The notes under the pieces: model-generated | The model's input: only the letters and a program-made list of their open reading frames with translations | Told to the model about the DNA's origin: nothing | The model's database searches: none | Shown: positions 1 to 8,339 of the stretch, piece by piece | Numbering within the stretch: position 1 is the stretch's first letter | How the letters are laid out: every line of letters starts with the position of its first letter | Origin: Buttiauxella sp965119215 | GTDB lineage: Bacteria > Pseudomonadota > Gammaproteobacteria > Enterobacterales > Enterobacteriaceae | DNA: 64,000 bases | Assembly (NCBI GenBank): GCA_965119215.1 | Contig: CBCPKK010000005.1 | Location: 1-64,000 of the forward strand | Direction of reading: 5' to 3' | Made by a program: the position numbers and the translations under genes

Positions 1-44
1 TGCCTTGTGGAGGAGTTAACTGCTCCCTCCCCTGACAAGGGGAG
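1..44. repeat. Palindromic intergenic repeat, left fragment
   Basis: This fragment matches the inner and right-hand part of the palindromic element at 35309-35452, including the shared segment CTCCCTCCCCTGACAAGG. It is cut at 44 by the insertion sequence and resumes at 1331. Its own left arm lies outside the window. Confidence 0.8.
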
Positions 45-1330
45 TGTTTAGACCGGGGACATGGTGAACACATGTTCGGGAACATAGTGAACACTTTTTA
101 GCAGTGCTTACCCACCGTAATCGACCTGGTCTTCAGGTCGATTACGCCGATTTTCGTTTTATACCACCACACGCTGTAAATTCCATCAACTGTCTCTTCC
201 TCTATCCCCAGCCGTTCTTTGATAAACGCCTTCCCGACGTGATATTCCTTCCCTTTAAGTGTCAGTCTTCCGCTGATATCGACTTTCCTTATCTGCATTT
301 CACTCCCGTATTCCGCCGCTTTGGGCTCCGGATTATAGGCGTGCTGACTCGCGCGGTAGCGGCTGGAGGGGACGGATAACGCGATGCCTTCATGAGGCCG
401 CTGCGTGTTATACATCTCCCGCCATTCATCCAGCGCCTGTTGCATCACCGGCAATGACGGGAAGTACCGCCGGGCCAGCAACTCCGCTTTCAATGTCCGG
501 TGGAAACGCTCATCTTTACCCTGCGTCTGAGGGTGACAGGGCCTTGAATGGCTGACGCTTATTCCCTGACGCATCAGCCACAGTTCCAGCTGCGTCCAGA
601 CGCCACCCGCATGCCCCCACGGTGCGCCATTGTCCATGGTCATCCGTTCCGGGAGGCCATATTGTTCGAATGTGCTGATAAGTTTATCCTGTACCGTTTC
701 ACGCCGTTCATCATTACAGCCTTGTAAACACAGGGAAAATCGCGAATGGTCGTCCAGTACGGTGAGTGGATGGTAACGTCCTTCGCCGCAGGCAACGTGC
801 CCTTTAAAATCCATCTGCCACAGGCAATTAGGATAAGGATGTTCGAAGCGCCCGGTTGCTGGCCGGACGGGGTCTTTGGCCGGAATAAGTCCATGGCGCG
901 TCAGAACGGCGTGAACAGTGCTGACAGCAGGAAGCGTCAGGCCGAGGTCTTCGAGGCGTCGCTTAAGTTTACGGGCTCCCCAGGCGGGGTGCTGATGACG
1001 CAGTGAAACGATGCGTTGCTCAAGCTCAGCATCGGTATGTAAAAGCCTGGTGGCTGGGCGACGGGAGTGGTCGGCTAAGCCAGCCTCGCCTGTCGCCCTA
1101 AATCGGCGAAGCCACTTGTAGCCGGTGTTCGGGGCAATGTTGAAGTCCCGGCAAAGTGCGCGAAAATTAGCGCATTCCTGACAGGCCAGTAAAACAAACT
1201 CGTGACGTAATGACATGGTTGAAACCTCATTCCACGGCATAAGTACGTTCCTCACAGAAGTACAGATGCGTTAGTTTTAAGTGTTCACCATGTCTCCGAA
1301 CAAGTGTTCATGATCTGTCCGGTCTAAACA
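45..1330 (-). mobile_element. IS481-family insertion sequence, complete
   Basis: The element is 1286 bp long and bounded by imperfect inverted repeats of about 52 bp (45-96 and 1279-1330; 43 of 52 positions match by my count). Both ends begin TGTTTAGACCGG and carry repeated TGAACAC and TGTTCGG motifs, probably transposase binding sites. The ends read TGT...ACA, as in many IS481-family members. The flanking GGAG at 41-44 and 1331-1334 is a 4-bp target duplication: removing the element and one copy restores a sequence also found intact at 35424-35452. It carries one transposase gene and looks intact. The family comes from protein similarity; no specific IS name is claimed. Confidence 0.92.
98..1240 (-). 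CDS. IS481-family transposase
   Basis: This DDE-type transposase moves the surrounding element. The N-terminal ~90 residues form a helix-turn-helix region (NTGYKWLRRF). An integrase core follows with WQMDFKGH (first Asp), TMDNGAPWG (second Asp) and a late Glu in QGKDERFHRTLKAE. The opening MPWNEVSTMSLRHEF is typical of IS481 transposases. I start at the ATG at 1240 because a GAGGAAC Shine-Dalgarno lies just upstream; the in-frame GTG at 1255 would overlap it. That gives 380 residues, with the stop next to the inner edge of the inverted repeat. No frameshift or internal stop is present, so it may be active. Confidence 0.93.
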   Translation of the reverse strand: MPWNEVSTMSLRHEFVLLACQECANFRALCRDFNIAPNTGYKWLRRFRATGEAGLADHSRRPATRLLHTDAELEQRIVSLRHQHPAWGARKLKRRLEDLGLTLPAVSTVHAVLTRHGLIPAKDPVRPATGRFEHPYPNCLWQMDFKGHVACGEGRYHPLTVLDDHSRFSLCLQGCNDERRETVQDKLISTFEQYGLPERMTMDNGAPWGHAGGVWTQLELWLMRQGISVSHSRPCHPQTQGKDERFHRTLKAELLARRYFPSLPVMQQALDEWREMYNTQRPHEGIALSVPSSRYRASQHAYNPEPKAAEYGSEMQIRKVDISGRLTLKGKEYHVGKAFIKERLGIEEETVDGIYSVWWYKTKIGVIDLKTRSITVGKHC

Positions 1331-1349
1331 GGAGGGTTGGGGTGGGGTC
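1331..1349. repeat. Palindromic intergenic repeat, right fragment
   Basis: This is the continuation of the repeat broken at 44. It starts with the duplicated GGAG and continues GGTTGGGGTGGGGTC, the end of the right arm of the element at 35424-35452. It stops 4 bp before the sbcC stop codon and may act as the transcript end of sbcDC. Confidence 0.75.
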
Positions 1350-1353
1350 CGCA

Positions 1354-4300
1354 TTACTCGACCGCAAACTCCTTCGCCAGACGGCTAACACCCAATCCGT
1401 TGATCTTCTTCACCTTAATTTGCACCGGAATGCGCTCTTTCATCGCCTCGACATGGCTTATCACACCAATGGTTTTGCCGCTGGCATTTAAGGTGTCGAG
1501 CGCATCCAGCGCGGTATCCAGCGTTTCGGTATCCAGCGTGCCAAAACCTTCATCAAGGAACAGCGAATCTATGCGCGTTTTATGGCTCACCAAGTCAGAA
1601 AGCGCCAGTGCCAGTGCAAGGCTGACCAGGAAGCTTTCGCCGCCTGAAAGCGTGCGTGTATCACGTACCGCATCGGCCTGCCAGGTATCCACCACCTGCA
1701 ATTCCAGCGCTTCGCTGTCTTTGCGTTGCAGCAAATAGCGCCCGTGCAAGCGGTTGAGCTGGTTGTTTGCCAGCCACACCAGATTGTCGAGCGTCAGGCC
1801 CTGCGCAAATTTACGGAATTTGTCGCCTTCCTTCGAGCCAATCAGCGCGTTGAGATAACCCCAGTCTTCGACTTGTTGCTGGCATTCAACAATTGCCTGC
1901 ATCAGCCCTTGTTGACGCTGGCGGTTTTCCGCATCGTGGCGTAGCTGTTGCTGAATTTGCCCCTGCTGCGTGGTGTTCTCGCGCAGTTGCTGATTACATT
2001 GCGCCAGTTGTTCCTGCAACAAACTCAGTTCTGCATCCACAGCCAGCGTTTCCGGGCGTGCAGCGTGATGTTCTGTCAATGCTTTTTCAGCTTGCTGGAA
2101 GAGAATGGTTTGCTGCTGATGCTGTTGCTCAAGCTGCTGTTTTTTCAGCTCGAGTTGGTAGCGTTCGCTTTCTTCCAGCAATGCGCCCCGGAATGTTTCT
2201 ATGTCTGCAAACGGGCTGGCGGCCAGCGCATTCAGGAATTGCTCATTTGCCTGAGTAACGCGAGTTTCTTCCTGCTGGAGTTGCTGTTGCAGCGTCTGCC
2301 ATTGGCTTTCCAGCGCAATACAGTCGCTATGCAGGTTATGCCAGCTCTGCAACGCTGAAATTTGTTCGCTTTCGGATAACGGTACAGGTTCGGTGCCGTC
2401 ATCCACTAACGAGCTGAGTACGTTTTCCAGCGCGGTTAATTGCTGCTGCAAACGTGGAAGCTGTTCGTGGCGCTGTTGCCAGTGCTGCGATTCCTGTTGG
2501 CGTTCTGCCAGCCAGGTATTTTCTTCACCTGGAGCCGGATGCTGCAAACCGACATTTTCGAGCGCGGTATTTAGTGCTGCGCGCTGGGAAGCTATCTCCG
2601 CAGCAAGTTTGTTGTGCTGAACTCGTGCCTGAGCAAGCTGTTCTTCCAGGGCGATGCGCTGGGTGAGCTGATGTAATTGCTGCTCGCGCTGTTCTTCGCT
2701 TTCCAGCCACTGCTGAAGGTCGTCATCCGGCGTCAGTGCGAGTTGCAAACTGGCGCACAGTTGTTGCCAGCGCGAACGTAGCGCGGTTTCTTCTTCATCC
2801 AGCGCAGTGATGGCGGCAATCAGGTTTTCGCGCTGTTTGCGTTGGGTATCAAGCTGGCCTTTCATCGCAAAGCCTGCTTCCGCAAGGCTTGCCACTTCAA
2901 GTTTCAACGCCGCAAGCCGCTGCTGATTTTCACCCGGTTGTATCGCCTGGTAATCTGCTACCGCCGGATGCTGCGTTGAGCCGCACAGCGGGCAGGGTTG
3001 ATCGGGCTGCAAATGGGCGCGTTCAGCTTCGAGGCTGACAATTCGTCTTTCCAGCTCGCAAACTTTTTCGAGATCACTTTCGTGCTGGCGACGTTCTTTA
3101 TATTGCTGGCGTTTGAGCGCCAGTTCCGTATCACCCTGAGCAATCAGTTTTTCAAGCGTGGCGATATCTTGTTGCTGCTGCGTTTTACGCTTGAGAAGTG
3201 ATGAAAGCTGCGGCTGCAACGTAGCAAGCTGCTGGCGCAGCGGGCGAGCAGCAATTGTCGCCTGTAAATGAGCACTCACTTCATCTGCATTGAGAGATAA
3301 TTCAATGACCGGCAGCAGTTCGAGCTTTTTCTGGCTGGCTTCAATATCGCGCTGCAAAGTCTGGAGCCCAGACGCATCGCGCTGTTGCTGGCTAAAAGCC
3401 ATGCGCCAGCCTGCCAACTCAGCGCCCCACAGACGATAACTGTCGTGAGTTTTCAGCCACTCCTGAAGCTGGGTATTTTCTTGCGTTAGTTTTGCCGCCT
3501 GGCTTGCTGCCGCAAGCCGTGTTTGCTGGCGGCGCACCGTGACCTGACGTAAGCGAGTATTCACTTCTTCTGTCTGAATACGCGTTTTTTGTAGCGTTAC
3601 CTGGAGTTCTTGCAGGCGTTGCCAGTCAGGGCGCAGTTTTTCCGCAGGCTGTGCGCGAGTCAGTTTTTCTAATTGCGGAGCCGCTTCTTCAATGGCTCGC
3701 GTTGCTGCATTCCGCGCCTGCTCGGTTTGCGAATGGTTCTGTGTAAGTTGCGAAAGCTGGCTTAACCATTGTTGATGCTGCTGGAATTTTAGTTGTTCCG
3801 CGAGCTGTGCTTTTTCTTCTAAAGTAAGTGCCTGCAAACTCTCAGAAAGCTGCTGGCGCTGCTCTTCGCTCAACAGTGCAACACCTGCGGCCTGCGCTTG
3901 CAGATTTTCAAGTTGGATGCGCACATTTTTGTTGTTTTCGAACACGGCCGCAGAAACGGTGCCGTAAATTTCGGTGCCGGTCAGTTCTTCCAGCAACGAG
4001 GCGCGGTCATTGGCGCTGGCATTTAAAAATGCGGCGAACTGGCCCTGAGAAAGCATCATCGAGCGAGTAAAACGTCCGTAATCCAGCCCGGTTAATTTGG
4101 CCGTGATCTCAAGCTTATCTTTAACTTTATCGGCAACTATTTTGCCGCTGGCAACTTCCGCCAGTTCCACTCTTGGAGCTTGTAGATTCCCGTTTACCGC
4201 ATTGCGCGCGCGGTTCTGGCTCCAGAATGCACGATACGCAACCCCTTTAACTTCAAACTCCACCTCCGCCAGGCATTCTGCGGTATCGCGTGTCATTAGG

Positions 4301-4509
4301 TCATTCTGCGACTGATTGACAGCATTGAGTCGCGGCGTTTCGTGATAAAGCGCGAGACAGATCGCATCCAGTAGCGTGGTTTTCCCGGCACCGGTTGGCC
4401 CGGTAATCGCAAACAAACCATTGCTGGCGAAGGGTTCGCGGGTGAAATCAATTTTCCATTCCCCTTTCAGGGAGTTCAGATTTTTTAACCGCAGGCTGAG
4501 GATTTTCAT
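1354..4509 (-). CDS. sbcC: Exonuclease SbcC, ATPase subunit
   Basis: SbcC is the SMC/Rad50-like ATPase of the SbcCD nuclease, which cuts DNA hairpins and protein-blocked double-strand ends in the cytoplasm. The 1051 residues (about the E. coli length) show a Walker A loop GPTGAGKT at 37-44 and two long Gln/Glu-rich coiled-coil arms. A zinc hook CPLC lies near residue 500 at the apex. The ABC signature LSGGES begins near 954 and Walker B LFLDEG near 983. Its ATG overlaps the sbcD stop by 4 bp, indicating translational coupling in an sbcDC operon. Downstream are a palindromic repeat and the insertion sequence, which do not damage the gene. Confidence 0.97.
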   Translation of the reverse strand: MKILSLRLKNLNSLKGEWKIDFTREPFASNGLFAITGPTGAGKTTLLDAICLALYHETPRLNAVNQSQNDLMTRDTAECLAEVEFEVKGVAYRAFWSQNRARNAVNGNLQAPRVELAEVASGKIVADKVKDKLEITAKLTGLDYGRFTRSMMLSQGQFAAFLNASANDRASLLEELTGTEIYGTVSAAVFENNKNVRIQLENLQAQAAGVALLSEEQRQQLSESLQALTLEEKAQLAEQLKFQQHQQWLSQLSQLTQNHSQTEQARNAATRAIEEAAPQLEKLTRAQPAEKLRPDWQRLQELQVTLQKTRIQTEEVNTRLRQVTVRRQQTRLAAASQAAKLTQENTQLQEWLKTHDSYRLWGAELAGWRMAFSQQQRDASGLQTLQRDIEASQKKLELLPVIELSLNADEVSAHLQATIAARPLRQQLATLQPQLSSLLKRKTQQQQDIATLEKLIAQGDTELALKRQQYKERRQHESDLEKVCELERRIVSLEAERAHLQPDQPCPLCGSTQHPAVADYQAIQPGENQQRLAALKLEVASLAEAGFAMKGQLDTQRKQRENLIAAITALDEEETALRSRWQQLCASLQLALTPDDDLQQWLESEEQREQQLHQLTQRIALEEQLAQARVQHNKLAAEIASQRAALNTALENVGLQHPAPGEENTWLAERQQESQHWQQRHEQLPRLQQQLTALENVLSSLVDDGTEPVPLSESEQISALQSWHNLHSDCIALESQWQTLQQQLQQEETRVTQANEQFLNALAASPFADIETFRGALLEESERYQLELKKQQLEQQHQQQTILFQQAEKALTEHHAARPETLAVDAELSLLQEQLAQCNQQLRENTTQQGQIQQQLRHDAENRQRQQGLMQAIVECQQQVEDWGYLNALIGSKEGDKFRKFAQGLTLDNLVWLANNQLNRLHGRYLLQRKDSEALELQVVDTWQADAVRDTRTLSGGESFLVSLALALALSDLVSHKTRIDSLFLDEGFGTLDTETLDTALDALDTLNASGKTIGVISHVEAMKERIPVQIKVKKINGLGVSRLAKEFAVE

Positions 4510-5723
4510 GCCTGTTCCTCCGTGTCATGCAGGCTCGTCACCGTTTGGGCAAACAGAGTGCGCAAGCGTTGGGCGCGTTCTTCCGTGGTTTCTTCCTGAA
4601 CCAGGCGGCGCTCAAAAACTTCTTCCACCGTCAGTTCACTCAATGTTTCTTTGTGCTGCTGGGCGATAACGCGTTCTCGTTGTTCGCGGCTACGGCGCAG
4701 TAGCACCACTTCAACGGGGAGCGTTTCCGTGATCTGTTGAATATGGCGCTGTGAATCATGCAGATATTCATCGGTGGCAATTTCAATATCCAGCCACACT
4801 TTGGGCTCTGCGGGGGCATCTCGCCACTGCGCAAGCTGTTGTTCTATTTCGCTAAGCGAACCTTTGATAACCGCCAGAGGCTGGCTGATTGGCACATTCA
4901 GCGCGGTGACTTCATGAAGTTTGCCTTCCGTAAACTCAACCAGATAAACGCTTTTGGGCTTGCCCGTTTCATCAAAACTTAATGGGATGGGTGAACCGCT
5001 GTAACGGATATGTTCGGTGCCGCCAATCAATTGCGCACGGTGAATATGGCCGAGCGCGATGTAATCAGCGTCCGGGAAATGTTGTGCCGGGAAAGCATCA
5101 AGCGTGCCGATATAGATATCGCGTACCGCATCGCTTTTGGTCACGCCGACAGTGGTTAAATGCCCGGTGGCGATAATCGGTAGCTTCGCATCAGCACGTA
5201 AATCACAGGCCGCGCTGTAGCACTGCTGATAATGTTCGCTGATGGCTTCCATTAATGAACGCTGTTTTTCATGGCCGGACAAACCCGCCTGGCTGCTTTG
5301 AATGTCGCGTGGTCGCAGGAACGGTATCGGGCAGAGAATGGCACCTGGTTGCCCACTTTTAGTTTTGAGCACCATCGCTTGCTGGCTGGCATCATGACGC
5401 GCGCTGGCAATAACATGCGTGTTCAGGCACGCCATCAGTTCACGGGATTCGTTCAGGGTCGCGACGGAATCATGATTTCCCGCCAGCACCACAAGGGAAC
5501 ACCCCGTCGCCTGGAGTTGCACAACAAAGCGGTTATACAGTTCACGCGCATAGCTTGGCGGGGAACCGGTATCAAAAATATCGCCCGCGACAATGATGGC
5601 ATCCACATCATGCTCGACGGCGGCTTTCAGCAGCCACTCAAGAAAAGCCTGGTGCTCCGGCCCTCGGCTTTTGGTATAAAAATTTTGACCAAGATGCCAG
5701 TCTGATGTGTGAATAATGCGCAT
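4506..5723 (-). CDS. sbcD: Exonuclease SbcD, nuclease subunit
   Basis: SbcD is the Mn-dependent phosphoesterase subunit of SbcCD, homologous to Mre11. The 405-residue protein carries the calcineurin-like metal motifs in order: SDWHLG (Asp8, His10), GDIFD (47-51), GNHD (82-85), TGH near 188 and GHIH at 225-228. It is the first gene of the sbcDC operon and is transcribed divergently from phoB across 188 bp. The C-terminal third, rich in Glu and Arg, is the expected capping and SbcC-binding region. Identification is by near full-length agreement with the family; nothing is missing. Confidence 0.97.
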   Translation of the reverse strand: MRIIHTSDWHLGQNFYTKSRGPEHQAFLEWLLKAAVEHDVDAIIVAGDIFDTGSPPSYARELYNRFVVQLQATGCSLVVLAGNHDSVATLNESRELMACLNTHVIASARHDASQQAMVLKTKSGQPGAILCPIPFLRPRDIQSSQAGLSGHEKQRSLMEAISEHYQQCYSAACDLRADAKLPIIATGHLTTVGVTKSDAVRDIYIGTLDAFPAQHFPDADYIALGHIHRAQLIGGTEHIRYSGSPIPLSFDETGKPKSVYLVEFTEGKLHEVTALNVPISQPLAVIKGSLSEIEQQLAQWRDAPAEPKVWLDIEIATDEYLHDSQRHIQQITETLPVEVVLLRRSREQRERVIAQQHKETLSELTVEEVFERRLVQEETTEERAQRLRTLFAQTVTSLHDTEEQA

Positions 5724-5830
5724 GAGTTGTCCGTGGCTAAAAAAGCATGGTGCGGATTATAAAGCGGATAGGGCGTAACGGCATAACTCAGTGTCATAAT
5801 TCAACGTGATGAGTCATCTGGTGGTCATGT

Positions 5831-5859
5831 TTTTCATAAATCTGTCATAAATCTGACGC
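5831..5859 (+). promoter_or_regulatory. Pho box of phoBR promoter
   Basis: Three 7-bp repeats, TTTTCAT (5831-5837), CTGTCAT (5842-5848) and CTGACGC (5853-5859), are separated by two AAAT spacers, the 11-bp periodicity of PhoB sites. A -10-like TAATGA follows. It is arranged like the E. coli phoB Pho box and implies autoactivation by phospho-PhoB. Confidence 0.93.
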
Positions 5860-5911
5860 ATAATGACGGCGCATTGAAACAACAATAATTATTCCTTGAG
5901 CAGGGCGAATC

Positions 5912-6601
5912 ATGGCGAAGCGTATTTTAGTCGTAGAAGATGAAGCTCCAATCCGTGAAATGGTGAGTTTTGTGCTCGAGCAAAACGGTTTTCAACCTGT
6001 CGAAGCGGAAGATTATGACAGTGCAGTGAATCTGCTTATCGAACCTTTCCCTGACCTGATATTGCTGGACTGGATGTTGCCAGGCGGTTCAGGTATTCAG
6101 TTTATCAAGCACTTGAAGCGTGAAGCACTGACGCGTGAAATACCGGTGATGATGCTGACGGCGCGTGGCGAAGAAGAAGACCGCGTACGTGGCCTTGAAG
6201 TTGGGGCCGATGACTACATTACCAAACCGTTTTCCCCGAAGGAGCTGGTGGCACGCATTAAAGCTGTGATGCGCCGTATTTCTCCAATGGCGGTGGAAGA
6301 GGTGATTGAGATGCATGGCCTGAGCCTCGACCCCTCATCACACCGCGTGATGGCGGGTGAAAACCCATTGGATATGGGGCCAACAGAATTTAAATTATTG
6401 CACTTCTTTATGACGCACCCGGAGCGGGTGTATAGCCGTGAACAATTGCTTAATCATGTGTGGGGCACCAATGTTTATGTCGAAGACCGAACGGTGGACG
6501 TCCATATCCGGCGGTTACGCAAAGCGCTCGAAAACAGTGAACATGACAGAATGGTACAAACAGTACGCGGTACGGGTTATCGGTTCTCAACCCGCTTTTA
6601 A
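5912..6601 (+). CDS. phoB: Phosphate response regulator PhoB
   Basis: PhoB is the OmpR-family response regulator that turns on the Pho regulon when phosphate is scarce. The receiver domain (about 1-120) has the acidic pair ED at 9-10, the phospho-acceptor Asp in LILLDW (residue 53) and the conserved Lys in ITKPF. The winged-helix DNA-binding domain follows, with the recognition segment around RTVDVHIRRLRKAL and the terminal wing GTGYRFSTRF. At 229 residues it is the standard size. A Pho box lies upstream, and phoR starts 22 bp downstream, so the two form an operon. Confidence 0.98.
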   Translation: MAKRILVVEDEAPIREMVSFVLEQNGFQPVEAEDYDSAVNLLIEPFPDLILLDWMLPGGSGIQFIKHLKREALTREIPVMMLTARGEEEDRVRGLEVGADDYITKPFSPKELVARIKAVMRRISPMAVEEVIEMHGLSLDPSSHRVMAGENPLDMGPTEFKLLHFFMTHPERVYSREQLLNHVWGTNVYVEDRTVDVHIRRLRKALENSEHDRMVQTVRGTGYRFSTRF

Positions 6602-6623
6602 TTCCTTATCAGGAGAGTGACGC

Positions 6624-7931
6624 GTGCTGGAACGGTTGTCATGGAAAAGGCTGGTGCTGGAGCTGGTGCTCTGTTGCATTCCAGCCGCCATTTTAGGCCT
6701 TATTTTTGGCCATTTACCCTGGTTTTTATTACTGGCAGTCACTGGACTGCTGGTTTGGCATTTCTGGAATTTACTGCGTTTGTCGTGGTGGCTGTGGGTT
6801 GACCGCAGCATGACGCCACCGCCAGGACGGGGAAGCTGGGACCCGTTGTTGTACGGCCTTCACCAGATGCAGCTACGCAATAAAAAGCGCCGTAAAGAGC
6901 TGGGGAATCTGATCAAACGCTTTCGCAGCGGTGCGGAATCGCTGCCTGACGCTGTAGTGCTGACCACCGAAGAAGGGACAATTTTTTGGTGTAACGGTCT
7001 TGCTCAACAGTTGCTGGGTTTGCGCTGGCCGGACGATAACGGGCAGAACATCCTGAACTTACTGCGCTACCCCGAATTTACCCGCTATTTGTCACAAAAA
7101 GATTTTGCTCGCCCTTTGACGCTGGTGCTTAACAATGGCCGTCATCTGGAATTTCGCGTGATGCCCTACAGCGACGAACAGTGGCTGCTGGTAGCGCGAG
7201 ATGTCACGCAGATGCACCAACTTGAAGGGGCTCGCCGTAACTTTTTTGCCAACGTAAGCCATGAACTGCGTACGCCGCTGACGGTGTTGCAGGGTTATCT
7301 GGAGATGATGCAGGACCAGACGCTTGAAGGGCCGCTGCGTGAGAAAGCGCTCGGCACGATGCGCGAGCAAACCTCGCGTATGGAAGGCCTGGTAAAGCAG
7401 CTTCTGACGTTATCCAAAATTGAAGCGGCTCCAGCGATGGTGCTCAATGAAAAGATTGATGTGCCGCTGATGCTGCGCGTGGTGGAGCGTGAAGCGCAAA
7501 CCCTCAGCCAGCAAAGACAAACGCTTCAGTTTGATATCGATCCCACTCTGAAAGTATTTGGTAATGATGAACAGTTGCGCAGTGCAATCTCAAACCTTGT
7601 CTATAACTCGGTAAATCACACACCGGAAGGCACACATATTACGGTGAGCTGGAAGCGTGTTGCTGGCGGTGCGAGCTTTAGCATTACGGATAACGGCCCA
7701 GGTATTTCAGCAGAACATATTCCACGTCTAACCGAGCGTTTCTACCGGGTAGATAAGGCGCGTTCACGGCAAACAGGTGGCAGCGGGCTGGGGCTTGCGA
7801 TCGTTAAGCATGCTTTGAGCCATCACGATGCGCGTCTGAATATAGAAAGTCAGCCAGGCAAAGGCTCGACGTTTTCCTTTGTGATGCCAGAGCGCTTAAT
7901 CGTCAGTGAGAAAGTGGTTCAGGCAGAGTAG
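6624..7931 (+). CDS. phoR: Phosphate sensor histidine kinase PhoR
   Basis: PhoR is the inner-membrane kinase/phosphatase partner of PhoB; it senses phosphate through PhoU and the Pst transporter. The 435-residue protein has two close N-terminal membrane segments (about 10-28 and 32-58), a charged linker and a PAS domain (about 100-195). The HisKA box FFANVSHELRTPL puts the phospho-accepting His at 213. The ATPase domain shows the N box (NLVYNSVNHT), G1 (DNGPGI) and G2 (GGSGLGLAI). It starts with GTG after an AGGAG site. It is a few residues longer than the E. coli protein at the C terminus, otherwise collinear. Confidence 0.98.
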   Translation: MLERLSWKRLVLELVLCCIPAAILGLIFGHLPWFLLLAVTGLLVWHFWNLLRLSWWLWVDRSMTPPPGRGSWDPLLYGLHQMQLRNKKRRKELGNLIKRFRSGAESLPDAVVLTTEEGTIFWCNGLAQQLLGLRWPDDNGQNILNLLRYPEFTRYLSQKDFARPLTLVLNNGRHLEFRVMPYSDEQWLLVARDVTQMHQLEGARRNFFANVSHELRTPLTVLQGYLEMMQDQTLEGPLREKALGTMREQTSRMEGLVKQLLTLSKIEAAPAMVLNEKIDVPLMLRVVEREAQTLSQQRQTLQFDIDPTLKVFGNDEQLRSAISNLVYNSVNHTPEGTHITVSWKRVAGGASFSITDNGPGISAEHIPRLTERFYRVDKARSRQTGGSGLGLAIVKHALSHHDARLNIESQPGKGSTFSFVMPERLIVSEKVVQAE

Positions 7932-7959
7932 TTTAAACACAATCGTAAAAATAACTTTC

Positions 7960-7991
7960 CACAGGCCAGAATTCTGGCCTGTGTTTTTTTT
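7960..7991 (+). terminator. Rho-independent terminator of phoBR
   Basis: A perfect 24-bp palindrome (7960-7983, centred on GAATTC) is followed by eight T residues (7984-7991), 29 bp after the phoR stop. Confidence 0.9.
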
Positions 7992-8000
7992 GTTCGTTTG

Positions 8001-8029
8001 TTAATAAAAAATCCTTGAATGGTTATAAT
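8001..8029 (+). promoter_or_regulatory. Likely brnQ promoter
   Basis: A perfect -10 hexamer TATAAT (8024-8029) has TTAATA 17 bp upstream (8001-8006). Transcription would start near 8036. Inferred from consensus only. Confidence 0.55.
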
Positions 8030-8035
8030 TTAACC

Positions 8036-8339
8036 GCATAAAAGACCATGGTCTTTTCTTATGAATAAACTAATCAACCAGCTTTATCGCTAATTAAAGG
8101 ATATCAATCTGGTTTTTAGATCCCTTCTTGCCTTCAAACGCTATAAGCGTTTTAATTGCCGCCCTGTAGTTGGTAGACCGACTGGATATGAGTGGTAATT
8201 CAAACAACTATTCTTCTCCACCGATCCCGGAAAGGATTTTCCGCTGTCGTTACTGCCGATTACCGCTTTTATGCTGCGTTTACGGGCATGAAAATTTGAA
8301 TACTTTCAACACCACACATCCACAGGCTGCAAATATTTT
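8036..8339 (+). promoter_or_regulatory. Long structured 5' leader of brnQ
   Basis: About 300 nt separate the inferred start site from the brnQ ATG, with no convincing coding region. The leader would begin with the perfect palindrome AAAAGACCATGGTCTTTT (8040-8057). Further hairpins are AAACGC/GCGTTT near 8137-8154 and CGGAAA/TTTTCCG near 8228-8243. A ten-codon frame (MNKLINQLYR, from 8061) has no Shine-Dalgarno. The region could hold a cis-regulatory RNA, but no known riboswitch class was recognised. Confidence 0.4.

Noticed and set aside
8061..8093. Ten-codon leader-peptide candidate MNKLINQLYR before brnQ
   Set aside because: It has Leu and Ile codons but no Shine-Dalgarno and no adjoining terminator/antiterminator pair that I could fold; kept only as part of the leader description.
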